Assembly: GCA_012934845.2 (NCBI GenBank)
Contig: WNNJ02001223.1
Coordinates: 1-64,000 of the forward strand
Source: Pomphorhynchus laevis
Taxonomy: Eukaryota > Acanthocephala > Palaeacanthocephala > Echinorhynchida > Pomphorhynchidae
Direction of reading: 5' to 3'
DNA length: 64,000 nucleotides
Positions within the stretch are counted from its first letter, which is position 1. Each line of letters opens with the position of its first letter. The position numbers and the translations under genes are program-made. The notes beneath the pieces were generated by a model. It did not search any database and had not been told where the DNA came from. It saw only the letters and a program-made list of their open reading frames with translations. Of this stretch, positions 12,304-22,997 are shown one piece after another.

Positions 12304-12767
12304 ATGCAGAAACTGTACTCCGTATTGCAGGACACCGGGTCAGCTATTTCAGCGCGTGTCCGTCGCACTAATGAGGGGAATGCTAAAGCGATCCTCAAAA
12401 TTCTCGACGAAATGGGCCAACCCATACTAGAGAAAAGTCTTAGATATTGTGACGACCCTTCACCGCGACTCTTTTCTATGTGTGACCGTACACTGCCCAC
12501 GACCCAGACAGTTGAGGTAGTTCATGAATCCGATATTCGGACACCTCTCGACGTCAACGACGACTATTTCGAGTTTGCTATGCCTGTCCCGCGACTCATG
12601 TCTCCGCGACGACCATCGGCAAATCATTTCACAACTAATCAACTGAATAATGCTTCTTTGTCGTTTCTGCAATTACCAACAATTAAGGAGGAGTCGGTAA
12701 ATTTGCTTATTCGAGTTAATGAAATTATGGAAAATCGCTATTCCCTTTACGGCCAAAATAATAAAGT
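12304..12767 (+). CDS. Ankyrin-repeat protein, exon 1
   Basis: Open from ATG (MQKLYSVLQDTGSAIS) with mixed, non-repetitive composition. The N-terminal region is helical (RRTNEGNAKAILKILDEMG), then polar and Pro/Ser-rich (PVPRLMSPRRPSANHF). I end the exon before GTTAAG because a 97-bp phase-2 intron to the AG at 12864 joins this frame to the ankyrin frame and gives a 400-residue protein. Without splicing the frame stops at 12789. A better-looking donor, GTAAAT at 12697, is out of phase with the usable acceptors. No named domain was recognised in this part. Confidence 0.5.
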
Positions 12768-12864
12768 GTTAAGAAATGATATTATTTAACAAATGACGGA
12801 GTATCGGAGAACACTTTTAGAAAATGTTTAAATGGACATTTGATTAATTTCATTTATTGGAAAG

Positions 12865-13603
12865 TTCTAAATCTTCAAGCACAGTTATTTTACAACGAGT
12901 GCTTAGAATAATTGAAACAGATCCTCAACTTGGAAGCAACATTCTTAATGAATTCGTAGCATATCGTTGTAAAGTTTTCACCTTTGGACTACTAAGAAAT
13001 TCGAAAGTTCTTAAATTTCGTCTCACAAATACCAGCGATGTAGAATTAAACAATTCAGATAAAGTTACCCCACTGATGCTTTCTATAGGTTCTAAAGATT
13101 TTGAGAAGGTGGTAATGCTCACTGCTCACGGTGGAAGTCCTAATAGCGTGGATTCGTCAGGCAATAGTCCAATTAGAAGTGTAATCTTGAGCGAAAATAT
13201 AGATATTCTCGAGTACATATTACAATATGGACTAAATCCAAATGTATGCTACAATGAAGATACCCACAGTACGCTTTTATATTTGGCTGCTCGTATGGGT
13301 AGTATTCGGCAGGTTCGACTTCTGATTGAATATAATGCAAGCTATCAAATACAGAATACAGATGATCAAGCTGCGATACACCTTGCAACAATGGGAGATT
13401 ATGCAGAAATATTTGAGTTTCTAATTTTATCGGGAGATGATATAAATCGTGTAGATTTGGAACAATTGACACCACATAACTACGCGAAACTATATGGAGC
13501 TATCCAAGTTGAAAAACTATTTAATGAGAAAGGTGTGTCAATGCGACATAATTTATGGCTTGAACACGACCCATCATTCAAAGAATTTGATAGGGTTGAG
13601 TAA
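12865..13603 (+). CDS. Ankyrin-repeat protein, exon 2
   Basis: About 245 residues with four or five degenerate ankyrin repeats in the first two thirds. Recognisable cores are DKVTPLMLSIGSKDFEKVVM, GNSPIRSVILSENIDILEYI, STLLYLAARMGSIRQVRLLI and QAAIHLATMGDYAEIFEFLI, each followed by a beta-hairpin-like NxxxVD turn; a last partial unit is LTPHNYAKLYGAI. Ankyrin repeats mediate protein-protein binding, and nothing shows the partner. There is no ATG at the start of this frame, so it needs an upstream exon. The best fit is the phase-2 junction with the preceding exon. The tail ends …HDPSFKEFDRVE. No orthologue is recognised. Confidence 0.65.
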
Positions 13604-13697
13604 GCATGGTTGTTGATGCCGTTAATGTATCTTAACTAAGCAAAATTTAATTGTCTAATTGCTAGAATATAACTAATATTATAACTAATATAACTAT

Positions 13698-13809
13698 AAC
13701 TTCGTCGCTTTGACCACACATCCACATATCTTGCCCCACTATCTTGGCCCACCATCCACATCCCCATACAACTTCGCCTTCTCGAACTTTTCGTCTCATC
13801 GCTGTCGGA
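13698..13809 (+). mobile_element. CR1/L2-like LINE fragment (RT C-terminal part)
   Basis: Matches the copy at 54352-54465 closely (GACCACACATCCACATAT, GGCCCACCATCCACATCC, CTCATCGCTGTCGG). The match ends abruptly where another LINE begins, so this is a short 112-bp remnant fused to the next element. Confidence 0.8.
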
Positions 13810-15075
13810 TGGAACTCTTGCTCTCGACCATCGACACTTCACAAGAGGACATCACTGTCGACCACATTTTGTGTGCGTGGCCAGTCGTGCCGAAGATTTC
13901 ATCTAACGGAGCTTCGGCATGTTCTGCTGCACCAAATTGATCGTCGATAAAATTCGGACTGATATCGCTGCCAAGATGGTAGAGGAACCTCTAGGAGCTT
14001 GATGCGATATTGCAGTCGGAAGAGTGATGTTTCTTGCGAAGGGAAGATGGGTGTCGAATGCTAAAGACACAAGACCCATAACAATATCAAATAATATTGT
14101 TATGGTATATGAGAAGGCTCTTGCTAGAAACCTTTCCCGATTCTACGAGGATCGTGATATGTTGGGAGACCACATTCACGGTTTTCGTAGAGGAAGGGGA
14201 ACTGTTAAGGCATTAAAGTCCATGCAGAGCTTTCTCATCAGCGACAGTCGACCTGCAGTCCTCTATTCGTTGGATGTGTCGGCAGCCTTCGACAACCTGG
14301 GACATGACGCAATAATTACAACGTTGACTAATGATGGCATACTGAGTAATATGTTGCGTCGTGTCCTAGGTATTTTGAAAGCAGGAACTTTTTTACTTGG
14401 ATGATGACGCGGGTAATTACTATCATCTCAACAAAGGACTTATCCAGGGCTCTCCTTTGTCTCCTATCATTAATATGATATTGACGAGGGGAGTTCTGGA
14501 GGGTCTTTTGGATAGGAACACCCACGCCATCATTTATGCGGACGACATCTCGATCGCATTTAAAGTAAACACTCTGTCGGATGCAAGGTTCGAAGGGGGT
14601 ATGAAGTCTGTAATGGGTATAGTTGCTCATCGCTCAGCGAAGTTAGGTTTGTCTTTAAACCCAACAAAGAGCAACTTTATTCATTACAGATTTCGGCGTC
14701 CTGGAAAGCACACTCGTCTCTTTGATTCTCTTCCAGGGAATCGAAAGCGTCGTGTGCACATTCTGGGATCCGTCTTCGACCCATGTTTACATCATCGGTC
14801 AGATATGGCTAAGTGTTTTAAATTAGTTCGAAAAGGACTACGTATGTTTGAGAGAGCGAGACGATTAAATGTTAGTTTGGGTAGATGTGTATTCGTGCTC
14901 AATGCGTTTGTATTGAGCGGATTGTACGTTTACTCAAACAATCGCGTTCCAGAACAATAATATCTATTTTTAAAACAACTGTGCATCTTAATAAATATTT
15001 TTTTCTTGAATGAAATAGAGATTAAAAATAAATTAAAAAGTAAATATGTTTTATTTTACATTAGAAGAATTATGT
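13810..15075 (+). mobile_element. APE-type LINE fragment, RT half only (family with CCHC ORF1)
   Basis: 5'-truncated relative of the longer copy at 43.3-47.3 kb. It starts near TCGACACTTCACAAGAGGACATC, equivalent to the segment just before the RT there, and runs through the RT to a 3' AT-rich tail near TTTTATTTTACATTAG. It joins the CR1 remnant upstream without a spacer. Confidence 0.85.
14024..14960 (+). pseudogene. LINE reverse transcriptase, frameshifted
   Basis: Two overlapping frames (14024-14404 and 14397-14960) give one RT domain. In order I see TRPITISNNIVMVYEKALAR, HGFRRGRGTVKALKSMQSF, LYSLDVSAAFDNLGHD, then after a frameshift GLIQGSPLSPIINM, IIYADDISIAF with the catalytic YADD, and LGLSLNPTKSNFIHY. 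The C-terminal part includes a conserved LPGNRKRRVHILGSVFD block also found in the other family member. Upstream of 14024 there are further stops. The motif set fits APE-type LINEs of the broad I/Jockey/R1 assemblage, but the exact clade is not certain. Confidence 0.85.
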
Positions 15076-15334
15076 CTTTTGAATAATTTTTATTTTTTGT
15101 TTTTTTTGAAAGTGTGTGGATTAATTAGTTTAATTAGTTCTTTATATGCGCTTGACCCTCAAGTATTTCTAATACCGGACAAGTGTCTCAATCGAAGCCT
15201 GTAGAAAAGAATAAAAAGGAAGCTAGATTGGGACCCCATATTTGGTTGGAGTCAAGAAGAAAAAGGAGGATAAAAGAAGAAATATGTATATAAAGCATTT
15301 ATTTTTTACTTTAATAAATCATCAATTAAAAAAG

Positions 15335-15378
15335 TGGAATCACCTGAAGAAGAAATTTTTCGAAACGCGTTGTTTCAA
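15335..15378 (+). ncRNA. Hammerhead-like motif, degenerate
   Basis: CTGAAGA (15344-15350), a GAAATTTTTC helix II with a tiny loop, then GAAAC (15362-15366) and a palindromic ACGCGT helix III. Helix I is weak (GAA..AC/GT.TTC). This is the same arrangement as the motif at 9029, in the + orientation, and probably marks another Penelope-type terminus next to the inverted repeat that follows. Confidence 0.4.
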
Positions 15379-15411
15379 TAAATTAGAAGTTTTTGTTTTT
15401 TGGATTAATTA

Positions 15412-15630
15412 ACTGATAATTACACAGATTATTAATAGCATCCTGGAATAGACCTCCGGATGCTGTTTATGAAGAATTGTAATTATATATAAGTGAAGGA
15501 AATATTGAAACCGCCGCGTCATGTTCATTCTGAGAATCAATATATATTTAAATATATTGAATTACAATTCTTCATAAACAGCCTCCGGAAGTCTATTTCA
15601 AGATGCTATTAATAATTTGTGTAATTATCA
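15412..15630. mobile_element. 219-bp inverted-repeat (foldback) element
   Basis: Arms of about 78 bp: CTGATAATTACACAGATTAT…AAGAATTGTAATT on the left, the reverse complement with few differences on the right. The roughly 60-bp loop contains CCGCCGCGTC. Inside the left arm is a smaller hairpin AGCATCC…GGATGCT. No coding capacity. It may be a MITE or the collapsed inverted terminus of a Penelope-like element. Confidence 0.7.
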
Positions 15631-16706
15631 GAAATATATACTGACAATATTAACAGTATTTATACTGTTATGTCTGTTTTCCTCGTTTACTTATTATTAA
15701 CGAATATAATGCTGTATTGCACCGCAATTCGGGGCAAGCTTTAATAATATTTCAATAATATACTTCCGAATCACTTTCGTGATCGCCTGTAGACTTGAAG
15801 GTAGTCTTGTAATAATCATTCTTGCGATGATTCTTCTAAACTGTGGTACAGGATCCCTAAACACTTTTAAAATCTGAACCCTACATATGAATATCAATAA
15901 GCATAAGCCAATTAGGAATTTAATAGCTGATGAACAGTGACTGTTTCCAATACCCACTTATGTCCGTTTTTTCCCGTAATATATAAGTATATAAAAATGT
16001 GTATAAGTAACCGGAAATCGAATGTTCATATTGATTCCCTCGTGTATTTTGACTTGTCGACTCTCTGAGATCCGTATCAACTCATGTGTATAAACACACC
16101 GGTGTACATCCGATAATATGATCCATATTCAGTCATTTCCGTGAACATGCTCAATATTTCCGTCAACCTATAAATTCAGCGTTGTGCTAACGAATTGTTC
16201 CGTTAAATCTTAAAATTTTAAAAACAAGTGACTCCCAATCCACATGATATTTATATCAGTGATAAATATTTATTACAGTGATATTTATATCACTGTGGGA
16301 ATGTAGCATTGTTCATGATCGCGGACTATCAATCTCTTATAACGAGAGATTGCATTTTTTAACGCGGTAAATGAGTAGTATGTTAATAATAAGTTAGTAA
16401 TGCTCCAGAAATATTAATGCATTAAATGTATTGTACAGCTGTATTGTAAAAGCACTCGTTAATGACAGTGATTCAGTTTATTAAGTCATAATATTCTCCA
16501 TAAATCCGATCTATTATACATAAATTCGATATCCCTTAACCTATTCACCAAGCAATCCATCAATCTCTTCAGCCTCACCGAATCCTGGCACTCCGATACC
16601 GACGACTAGTTAAAAGTTTTTTGGTTATAGCTACCAATTCAATCAGTTGCAGTAGCAAATTTAACAGCTTACACAACAAGAACGATAATAGGAGGACGTA
16701 AGAAAA
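15631..16706. other. Gene-free spacer with a small palindrome
   Basis: No supported gene. Around 16250-16310 is a short palindromic cluster of TGATATTTATATCA type. From about 16530 the text CTATTCACCAAGCAATCC… resembles, on the + strand, the CR1 endonuclease region read at 17127-17498 on the opposite strand. It may be a tiny inverted CR1 fragment. Confidence 0.4.
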
Positions 16707-16811
16707 CAGCTACGACCGACACAAACTGTGCTCAACTACAAGTACAGTGTTCGACACACGATTGCGGCGCATGGACAACAATCGCCTGCAACAACTATAA
16801 GTCTAAAGAAG
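16707..16811 (+). repeat. Left arm of a 105-bp inverted repeat flanking a CR1 fragment
   Basis: CAGCTACGACCGACACAAACT…GTCTAAAGAAG is repeated in reverse complement at 18365-18469 at roughly 80 percent identity by eye. The two copies bracket the 5' part of a CR1 element. They could be ends of a separate non-autonomous element, or 5' leader sequence present twice because of an inversion. Confidence 0.7.
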
Positions 16812-18330
16812 ATAGACCAGAATCGGAGATGAAAAGTGAGGTGTAGGCAGCAAAACGATCGGGGACAGCAATGATGTTGAGTGCCCCGCCAAGGATATGT
16901 GTGGGGGTAGTGGAGATGGGTTTGTAGTTATAGTTGGATAGAATGTTGATGAACTGGATGGACTCGGTGGAAGAGAGGCGGTCGAGGGGGATGTTTAAGT
17001 CGCCAAAAATTAGTGAAGGAATGGAGGGCAAAGAACAATGAGAAACAAGGTCAGCGAGTTCGGTAAATTATAATGAGGTAGGAGCTGATGAACCAGGACG
17101 GTATACAATGGTGAGATCCATTCCATTTAGTCCTTGCTCAAAAGAGCGAGGACAAAAGGGGAAATGATTTTACGAAGATACGCGTGTACCGCCATGTACA
17201 ATTCTATAATCATGCCGCCATAATTAGAGAATTTAGAAGGGGGTGAGCTGAGGGAGAGGGAAGGGGGTGAGCTGAGGGAGAGGGCGGATTCGACTGGTGA
17301 GCAACAGGCAGAGAGCAGACGACGAATGGAGAGGTCGTCGGAATCTGAGGTCCAGGATTTATTGAGGCAGAAGAGATCGATTGATTGCTTGGTGAATAGG
17401 TTGATGATGAGATCGGACTTATAAATAATAGATCTAGTGTTGAGGATGCCGAGGCGAAAATCGTATGTCGTGATGATAGAAGCTCGCGGAGAAGACACAT
17501 GAGAGATGGAGCTCCATAGAATTTTGGGGCGGGTGTGGACAATTTGAAATTTTCGTCAATGTTTCGGATAGAAAGAGATGTTTCGCTGTTTTCCTCACGA
17601 CGACGTGTTTCGATGCGGGCAGAGAGTTGAGCGATTTCAGAAGGGGTACGATCGGGGGAAAATTCGAGTGATTGAAGATGACATGAGTTTAAATCGTTGG
17701 GAGAGGACAAAGGACGCGCGAAAGCGATGCTTAAAACAAGTTTACGGAGGGGGCTGAGAATGATTATATTGAGATTTTTCAGGCGGTTGAATGCGACAGG
17801 AGAGATGTCGTTAAAAAATGATGGTTTATCCGCAGGAACAAGATACGAGAGGATGGATCTGAAGGCGGAAACATCGTGGTCGAACGTGCTTGTTGAGATA
17901 AGGAGGTGAAAGGAGTGATATTATTGATGATGACGCAACGATCGTGAGAAGGAAAGCGTTTCAATAAAGGAGGACGAGTGACGTGAGTGGATGAGATCTA
18001 GATAGGAAAACTGTCAGTTGAGGATATGGAGTGAGTAGGTTTAACGGCGGGAGACATAGAAGATAAAGATAATATAGAGGGTGGTAAGCGATGTGAGGAT
18101 AGGTTATAAGTGGAAGGATTGTGGATGTTAGTGGAGGTGATTTTGATTGATGGATGCAGCTTATTGAGATACGAGACCGTAGGGACGGGGGTTCGGCCAG
18201 TGTAGATATCATGGGATGAGAAGTGTATATGGTGACAGGATCAGTGGGTGGATAAAATACATTGGAACGGACGTGGGTAGTTTTAGTGAATGTGATGGAT
18301 GTAAATATGTGCTTATCGGAGTAGTTGCGG
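16812..18330 (-). mobile_element. CR1/L2-like LINE, 5' part (leader plus endonuclease), decayed
   Basis: On the minus strand this covers the leader and apurinic-like endonuclease of the family whose complete copy lies at 47.9-50.8 kb. Recognisable blocks: DRTPSEIAQLSARIETRRRE before the endonuclease; LGILNTRSIIYKSDLI and SWTSDSDDLSIRRL at its start; LIFGDLNIPLDR (the GDxN catalytic strand) and TPTHILGGALNIIAVPDRF at its end. Several frame breaks separate these pieces, and the reverse transcriptase is missing. GC content is visibly higher than in the spacer around it. Confidence 0.85.
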
Positions 18331-18364
18331 ATTAGTTTGTTGGCACAAAATCAACATATGAAGT

Positions 18365-18469
18365 CTTTTTTAGACTTACTGTTTTCGCAGGCAATAGCTG
18401 TCCATACGCTGCAGTCGTGTGTCGAGCACTGTACTTGCAGTTAAGCATAGTTGGTGTCAGTCGTAGCTG
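18365..18469 (-). repeat. Right arm of the 105-bp inverted repeat
   Basis: Reverse-complement partner of the repeat at 16707-16811. It lies between the 5' end of one CR1 fragment and the 3' end of the next. Confidence 0.7.
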
Positions 18470-18529
18470 ATAATTGAATTGATTATCAACAAATTGAATT
18501 GATTCTATATCTTTATCTCTTAGATTTTT

Positions 18530-19015
18530 TCTTGGATTTTTACGTGGCAGTTGCGTGATGGCGCACGCTTTAATGACCACGAAGAAAAAACAAAAGTCTA
18601 AAGCATGTGTCGAGAAGGTGGGAGGGTAGGTATTTGAATGGGATAAATAAGGGAGCGCGGCGAACGTCGAGAGTGAGCTGATTCCAAGCGAGGATAGCGG
18701 CGATTAGAAAGGATTGTAGGCCGTAGTTGTTAGAATAATTAGAAACGTGGAGTAAGAGGGAATGACGGGAACGCAGCGATAGAGAGGTGGGGCGAGGTCG
18801 TCAAATAAAGGAGTTTATGAACGATGGGGAGCCGATAGCGATGATACGAAACGTGACGAGAAGGCGCAGTTGGATTCGGATGTTGATGGTGGGCCAGTAG
18901 AGTTGTGCAAGATATGTGGATGTGTGGCCGAAGTGTCGGAGACTTAGAAGCACTCGAACGGCGGAGTTGGCGATGCGTTGTAGGGAAAGGATGATGGATT
19001 TTGGAGAATTGGCAA
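18530..19015 (-). mobile_element. CR1/L2-like LINE, 3' end fragment
   Basis: Minus-strand copy of the last part of ORF2 and the 3' terminus. It shares the SLRHFGHTSTYLAQLYWP and RIQLRLLVTFRIIAIGSP blocks with the copies at 48 and 54 kb. It ends with the family's 3'-terminal hairpin (GCGTGC…CACGC followed by a CACGTAAAAA-type end). It is joined at 19015 to a different LINE. Confidence 0.8.
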
Positions 19016-19226
19016 AAGTTTGGTTTTCGTTCGATTCAAATGTAAACCTATTTCTCTCGCTCTTGCTTATATTATTTTTATAATTGTGGTAATAAATTCT
19101 CAAAATTTGTATATATTGAAGATAAGTGTTATATTATCTGCAAACACGCAACTATCCATTTTGTTACATATCATGCTTTTCAGTAATTTCACTATTAAAA
19201 TGTTAAGCAATATGGACAATTCAAAT
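19016..19226 (-). mobile_element. LINE reverse-transcriptase remnant, downstream flank of a Naiad insertion
   Basis: Read on the minus strand this contains DSCVFADNITLIF, the RT catalytic strand with YADD changed to FADN, and after a stop AREIGLHLNRTKT, the following conserved helix. It is collinear with the RT remnant at 21930-22760 on the other side of the Naiad element, so both belong to one older LINE into which Naiad was inserted. About 60 residues of RT are missing at the junction. Confidence 0.65.
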
Positions 19227-19422
19227 CAGCTAACTGAGTCTACGTATTGTTATATAATTATAAAATAAACAAAACATAATAATGCTAAATCAAAATTTAA
19301 TAATTAAATAATAAAATTAATAATTGTTTTAAGATTTTTTATAATTTAAATTAAGAAAAAATAAAAAATAAAATTTAAAATAAACGTCATTTTTATGAAT
19401 TGACTAATAAATAACATACGTT

Positions 19423-19573
19423 GTATCAGAATAAGAATTAGAGGTCATCAGGAGGAACTGCTATGCTATCAGATTTCGGCCCCTATCTCCTCTACCCAAC
19501 ATAGCAGCGGGGCCAAATACGTGTTAAAGATGTATTTCCTCTGATAAAACTATCTAGTATCTTATTCTAATAC
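19423..19573 (-). ncRNA. Conserved structured 3' region of Naiad copy A (pseudoknot)
   Basis: On the minus strand the 151-nt region is closed by a 13-pair stem GTATTAGAATAAG/CTTATTCTGATAC. Inside, GGCCCC and CTGCTATG pair with later GGGGCC and CATAGCAG in interleaved order, which is a pseudoknot. GAGGA can pair with a later TCCTC. The same architecture occurs in the copies at 23931 and 28756. It lies just after the RT stop codon. It is probably recognised by the element's own protein or self-cleaves; either role is inference. Confidence 0.7.
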
Positions 19574-19581
19574 AAAGTATA

Positions 19582-20124
19582 TTATTTATTATCCATCCAT
19601 AAAAATTTGCCACTTAAGAGTTTAAATTTATTCTTTATATTATTGTGTTGATTTATATATTTTACTATTTTCTGCTTGATGTTATTTTTATAGTAACCTA
19701 GTTTAAAATATGCCTCTATTAAATTATTTAAATGATTTTGAAGAAAGCAAATATCATTACATATTGTTGCAATTCTTAAAATGTCATTATTTAATGTATT
19801 ATATTTTATATTATATGGTATGCATGAATGCTCATGTAAAAATATGTTTCTTGTTAGATAGGCCTTATAGTTATTATAACATATATATGTATATATTTTT
19901 CCGAATATAAGAATTATTAATTTTACTATATCTACTAAACCTAGATTTGTATAAAGAGTACTAAAATCGTATTTATTTATATTTTGAAAATTTATTCCTT
20001 TTGTATGTTCTAAAAATTCTTTTGTAGAATTAATACTGAAATAGTGTTTTATATCAGTATTAATTTCGATTACCTTGCAATATTTTTTAAAATGTGCTTT
20101 AATTACTTTAAGTATTTTATTCAT
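19582..20124 (-). pseudogene. Naiad copy A, RT C-terminal fragment
   Basis: 180 codons open: start of the RT core (FKKYCKVIEINTDIKHYFS, YDFSTLYTNL), then directly the post-catalytic tail FLHEHSCIPYNIKYNTLNND…LLSGKFLWMDNK. The primer-grip and YIDD motifs are absent, so this frame cannot be an active RT. The tail is nevertheless useful because it shows the normal C-terminus of the family. Confidence 0.8.
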
Positions 20125-20249
20125 ATAGACAGAAAGTTGTTTTAATGTACATTTAAACGCACTACATATGAACCTAGGTTTTATTGGATTTTTATGTAAT
20201 TTTGGATTCCAATATAATATAGGTATAGTTTTATTATCTAATTCAACCT

Positions 20250-21911
20250 TTATACCTTTTTATCCATTATAGAACAGTGACTTGTAATAATTGTTTCTAA
20301 ACTCAACTCACTACGTTCATATGTTGGATTTACATTTAAATCATTAGAATTAACCTCTTTCATTAGTATATCATAACAAAGCTTTTTGCAAATGAAGACA
20401 AAGTTTTTACTAGCTTTATCAATAGTTGTTATTATATAGTTATCCTTTAAATTAGTAAGTTCTTTATACATATCTTTATTAATTTTATCTTTTCTTTTAT
20501 AATTGTTTGTTATTTTCATTTTATTTTTAATTTTATCAAATATATAATCTTTCCAAATTTTTATCTTAGATATATTCGAGCTTTCACTATTAATCAGCTT
20601 ACTAAAGTAATCATTTAAGTTATTATATAACGAATTGTAAATTTTATTTTTGTCGTTGTTATTATTTAATCTATATTTATACCCTTTTGATATCAGCTTT
20701 CTTAATTCACAATTTTCATTTAATTCTAGATTATGGGTACATATATGTTCATTTATTTTATCAAAACTAAGACTTTTACAATTGCATTATGTTTCCATTA
20801 TGTTTCTAATATTATTGTTATATATTGATTTTAATTCTTTATTATAATAACAAATTTTTCGTCCTAATGGTGGTAGGAGTTTATACCTTATTTTAGGAGT
20901 ATATTTACTTAAATCTGACCCTATTATTTCTTTACTTTTAGAATTATTTAAAAGTCCGGCTATATTTATGTTATCTATACATTTATTAATGAAGTTTATG
21001 GTTAATGTATATTTTCTATTGTTATTATTTACATTTATTGTATGATTATAGTATTTTGTATTACAATAACTGTCTATTATACAACTTAGCCTATCATAGT
21101 CGTTAATTAATTTTTGATTTATTGAACATATGATATCTTTAGAAAAACTTCTTATATTTACATAAAGATCTTTTAGCTTATTATCACTTAAAAGTTGTTT
21201 TAATATTTCTAATTGTTCATTTATATACATATCTTTTTTAATATTTTTAACTCTATTTTTCCTATTCCTTTTATCACCATGACTTCTTGGTTTGCGTTTA
21301 ACCGGATTATTATAATAGAGTTGTTTATTATGTATTATACTACTTCTGCCAATTCCTTGTACCACGTCATTCAATCCTAATGGGTACATAGAATTAAGCG
21401 TTTTAATCCAAGTCTTCTTTTTCTAATAGTTTTTGATTTAATATTGAAATGTTTTCTTCGATAATATGTTCTAAAATAAATAACTTACATTTTATAATAT
21501 CATGTCCTATTGATCTCATATGCTTATAAAATATAGTTTGACTATTATGCTGTATATTATGTGTTGCAAAAACCTAGTTTTAACAATCGATATTTTTCCC
21601 TATATCTTGTAGTCCACATGTGCATTGTATTAGATACACTACACCTGCGGTATTGCAGTTACAATTATTATTAATATTTAATAAAAACATTTGTTTGTCG
21701 TATTACTTACAATACAATTATTATTTATAACATCACAAACTATACAATTTTTTCTGTTACATTTAAAAGATCTAAAATTAAAATCATGAGTACTTACGTG
21801 CTCATGAATAGTGGGAACACTGGTAATTTTTTCTTTACAATTTTTATCACATTCATATCTACTTTTGCCGATCTTAATCGTATAGCCCAAAACGTTCTGA
21901 ACATGAGACAT
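20250..21911 (-). pseudogene. Naiad copy A, GIY-YIG and linker fragments
   Basis: Three broken frames (20250-20519, 20787-21389, 21678-21911) align to the longer copy at 39819-41981 at very high identity. The most N-terminal one extends further upstream than copy B (HVQNVLGYTIKIGKSRYECD), which gives a better view of the family's N-terminus: paired cysteines before the FKCNRKNCIVCD motif. Confidence 0.8.
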
Positions 21912-21929
21912 CTAGGAATATTTATCTTC

Positions 21930-22760
21930 ATTTCTTCCTAAATTTTTCGTGTTTGATTGTATCGAATGCCGAAGTAAAGTCCAAGGAGTACACCATTTTA
22001 GCTAGTATGTTCTTTAATATACAATTTTGTATGTAATTTACCGTCATCATCGAGCTTTTATTCTTTTGAAAACTGAAACTGTTATTAGCAAACAGACTAT
22101 TATCGTGTAATAGTCAGTTTTTTGATAAATTGATCACAGTTATTGATTATGTTCAAGTTATAAAAAACATTTTACAAAAGTAAAAGAAATTCACAATATT
22201 TCTTGCAATAACACGTTCCAATATCATAAGCAAGCTGTTTGAAATAGGAATGGGGCGTACATTCTTAGGGCTTTCTACTTTGGACGTATTTAGTAACATA
22301 ATAATCTCTTCCATACCTATTTCATTCAAATACTTATGGTGTTATATAAGCATAAGATTCGCTATTATCCTTCTATTTAATGGTTTAACAATTTTAAAGC
22401 TGCTGCGGCCGAAATTCCATTGGATGAGGTTTTGGGGATTTTGGCCAGGCTGCCAGTAAGTCGTCTAGCTGTTTGGCCTCTATCATGAAGTTCACTGCTC
22501 CAACTTGCTACCGATGGACGGATTTCTGATTTTTTGTTATCGAAATTCTTTGTATGATATTCTAATATTTTTTCACCATGCTTTCATCCTTTTTCGTAAT
22601 TGTCGATGTCGAGGCCATGATTTTGGCCTCGACATCCAGCGTTGGAATCTCTCGCTTTTTATTATTTTCCACCATGCCTTTGTATATGCCGCTTCTTTCT
22701 TCAGCTTTTTAACTTTGAATTTCATTGAATATTTTTTATTGAGTTCTCTAGACATTTGAT
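21930..22760 (-). mobile_element. LINE reverse-transcriptase remnant, upstream flank of the Naiad insertion
   Basis: The minus strand shows a pre-RT basic segment (MSRELNKKYSMKFKVKKLKK, KAWWKIIKSERF), then VRPIPISNSLLMILERVIAR (RT motif 1 type) and MVYSLDFTSAFDTIKHEKF (RT motif A with catalytic Asp), broken by several stops. It then stops at the Naiad 5' end. The motif style resembles the LINE at 45977-46978. It is an old fragment that predates the Naiad insertion. Confidence 0.7.
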
Positions 22761-22997
22761 TTCTTATTTATTTTTATTATATTTTGCTGTTCATGATATT
22801 TTCTTTAACTTAAATACCCTATTTGTATATTTTGGAAACATCGGTGCTTGTTTATAGTAGGGATTGCTAATTAGATCGGATATGTAAAACATAATCGGTG
22901 TTGTAGGACTGATGCTAATCGTGATCCATTCAGAAGATCCGTCTTCGAAACTAACGATTTTGATTTCTTGACCGCCTAAACCGTTTATATAAAAAAT

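Larger units (their letters stand above)
19227..21925 (-). mobile_element. Naiad-type Penelope-like element, copy A (internally deleted)
   Basis: A minus-strand retroelement with an N-terminal zinc-binding and GIY-YIG endonuclease region and a C-terminal Penelope/TERT-type RT. From the 5' end: a Cys-rich stretch (YECDKNCKEK, FKCNRKNCIVCD), a GIY-YIG region broken by several frame disruptions, and a basic linker (PVKRKPRSHGDKRNRKN). After that come a long AT-rich central region and RT motifs (DFSTLYTNL). The segment from the RT PMGGN motif through the catalytic YIDD box is missing, because the frame jumps from YKAYLT to RNIFLHEHS. Its 3' terminus reads ACGTAGACTCAGTTAGCTGAT, shared with other copies. 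It has several frameshifts and is non-autonomous. Confidence 0.88.

Noticed and set aside
12460-12672. Arg-rich minus-strand frame in the ankyrin gene
   Set aside because: Antisense of exon 1 with no independent support.
14328-14630. Minus-strand frame across the LINE RT
   Set aside because: Antisense of a clearly recognised RT domain.
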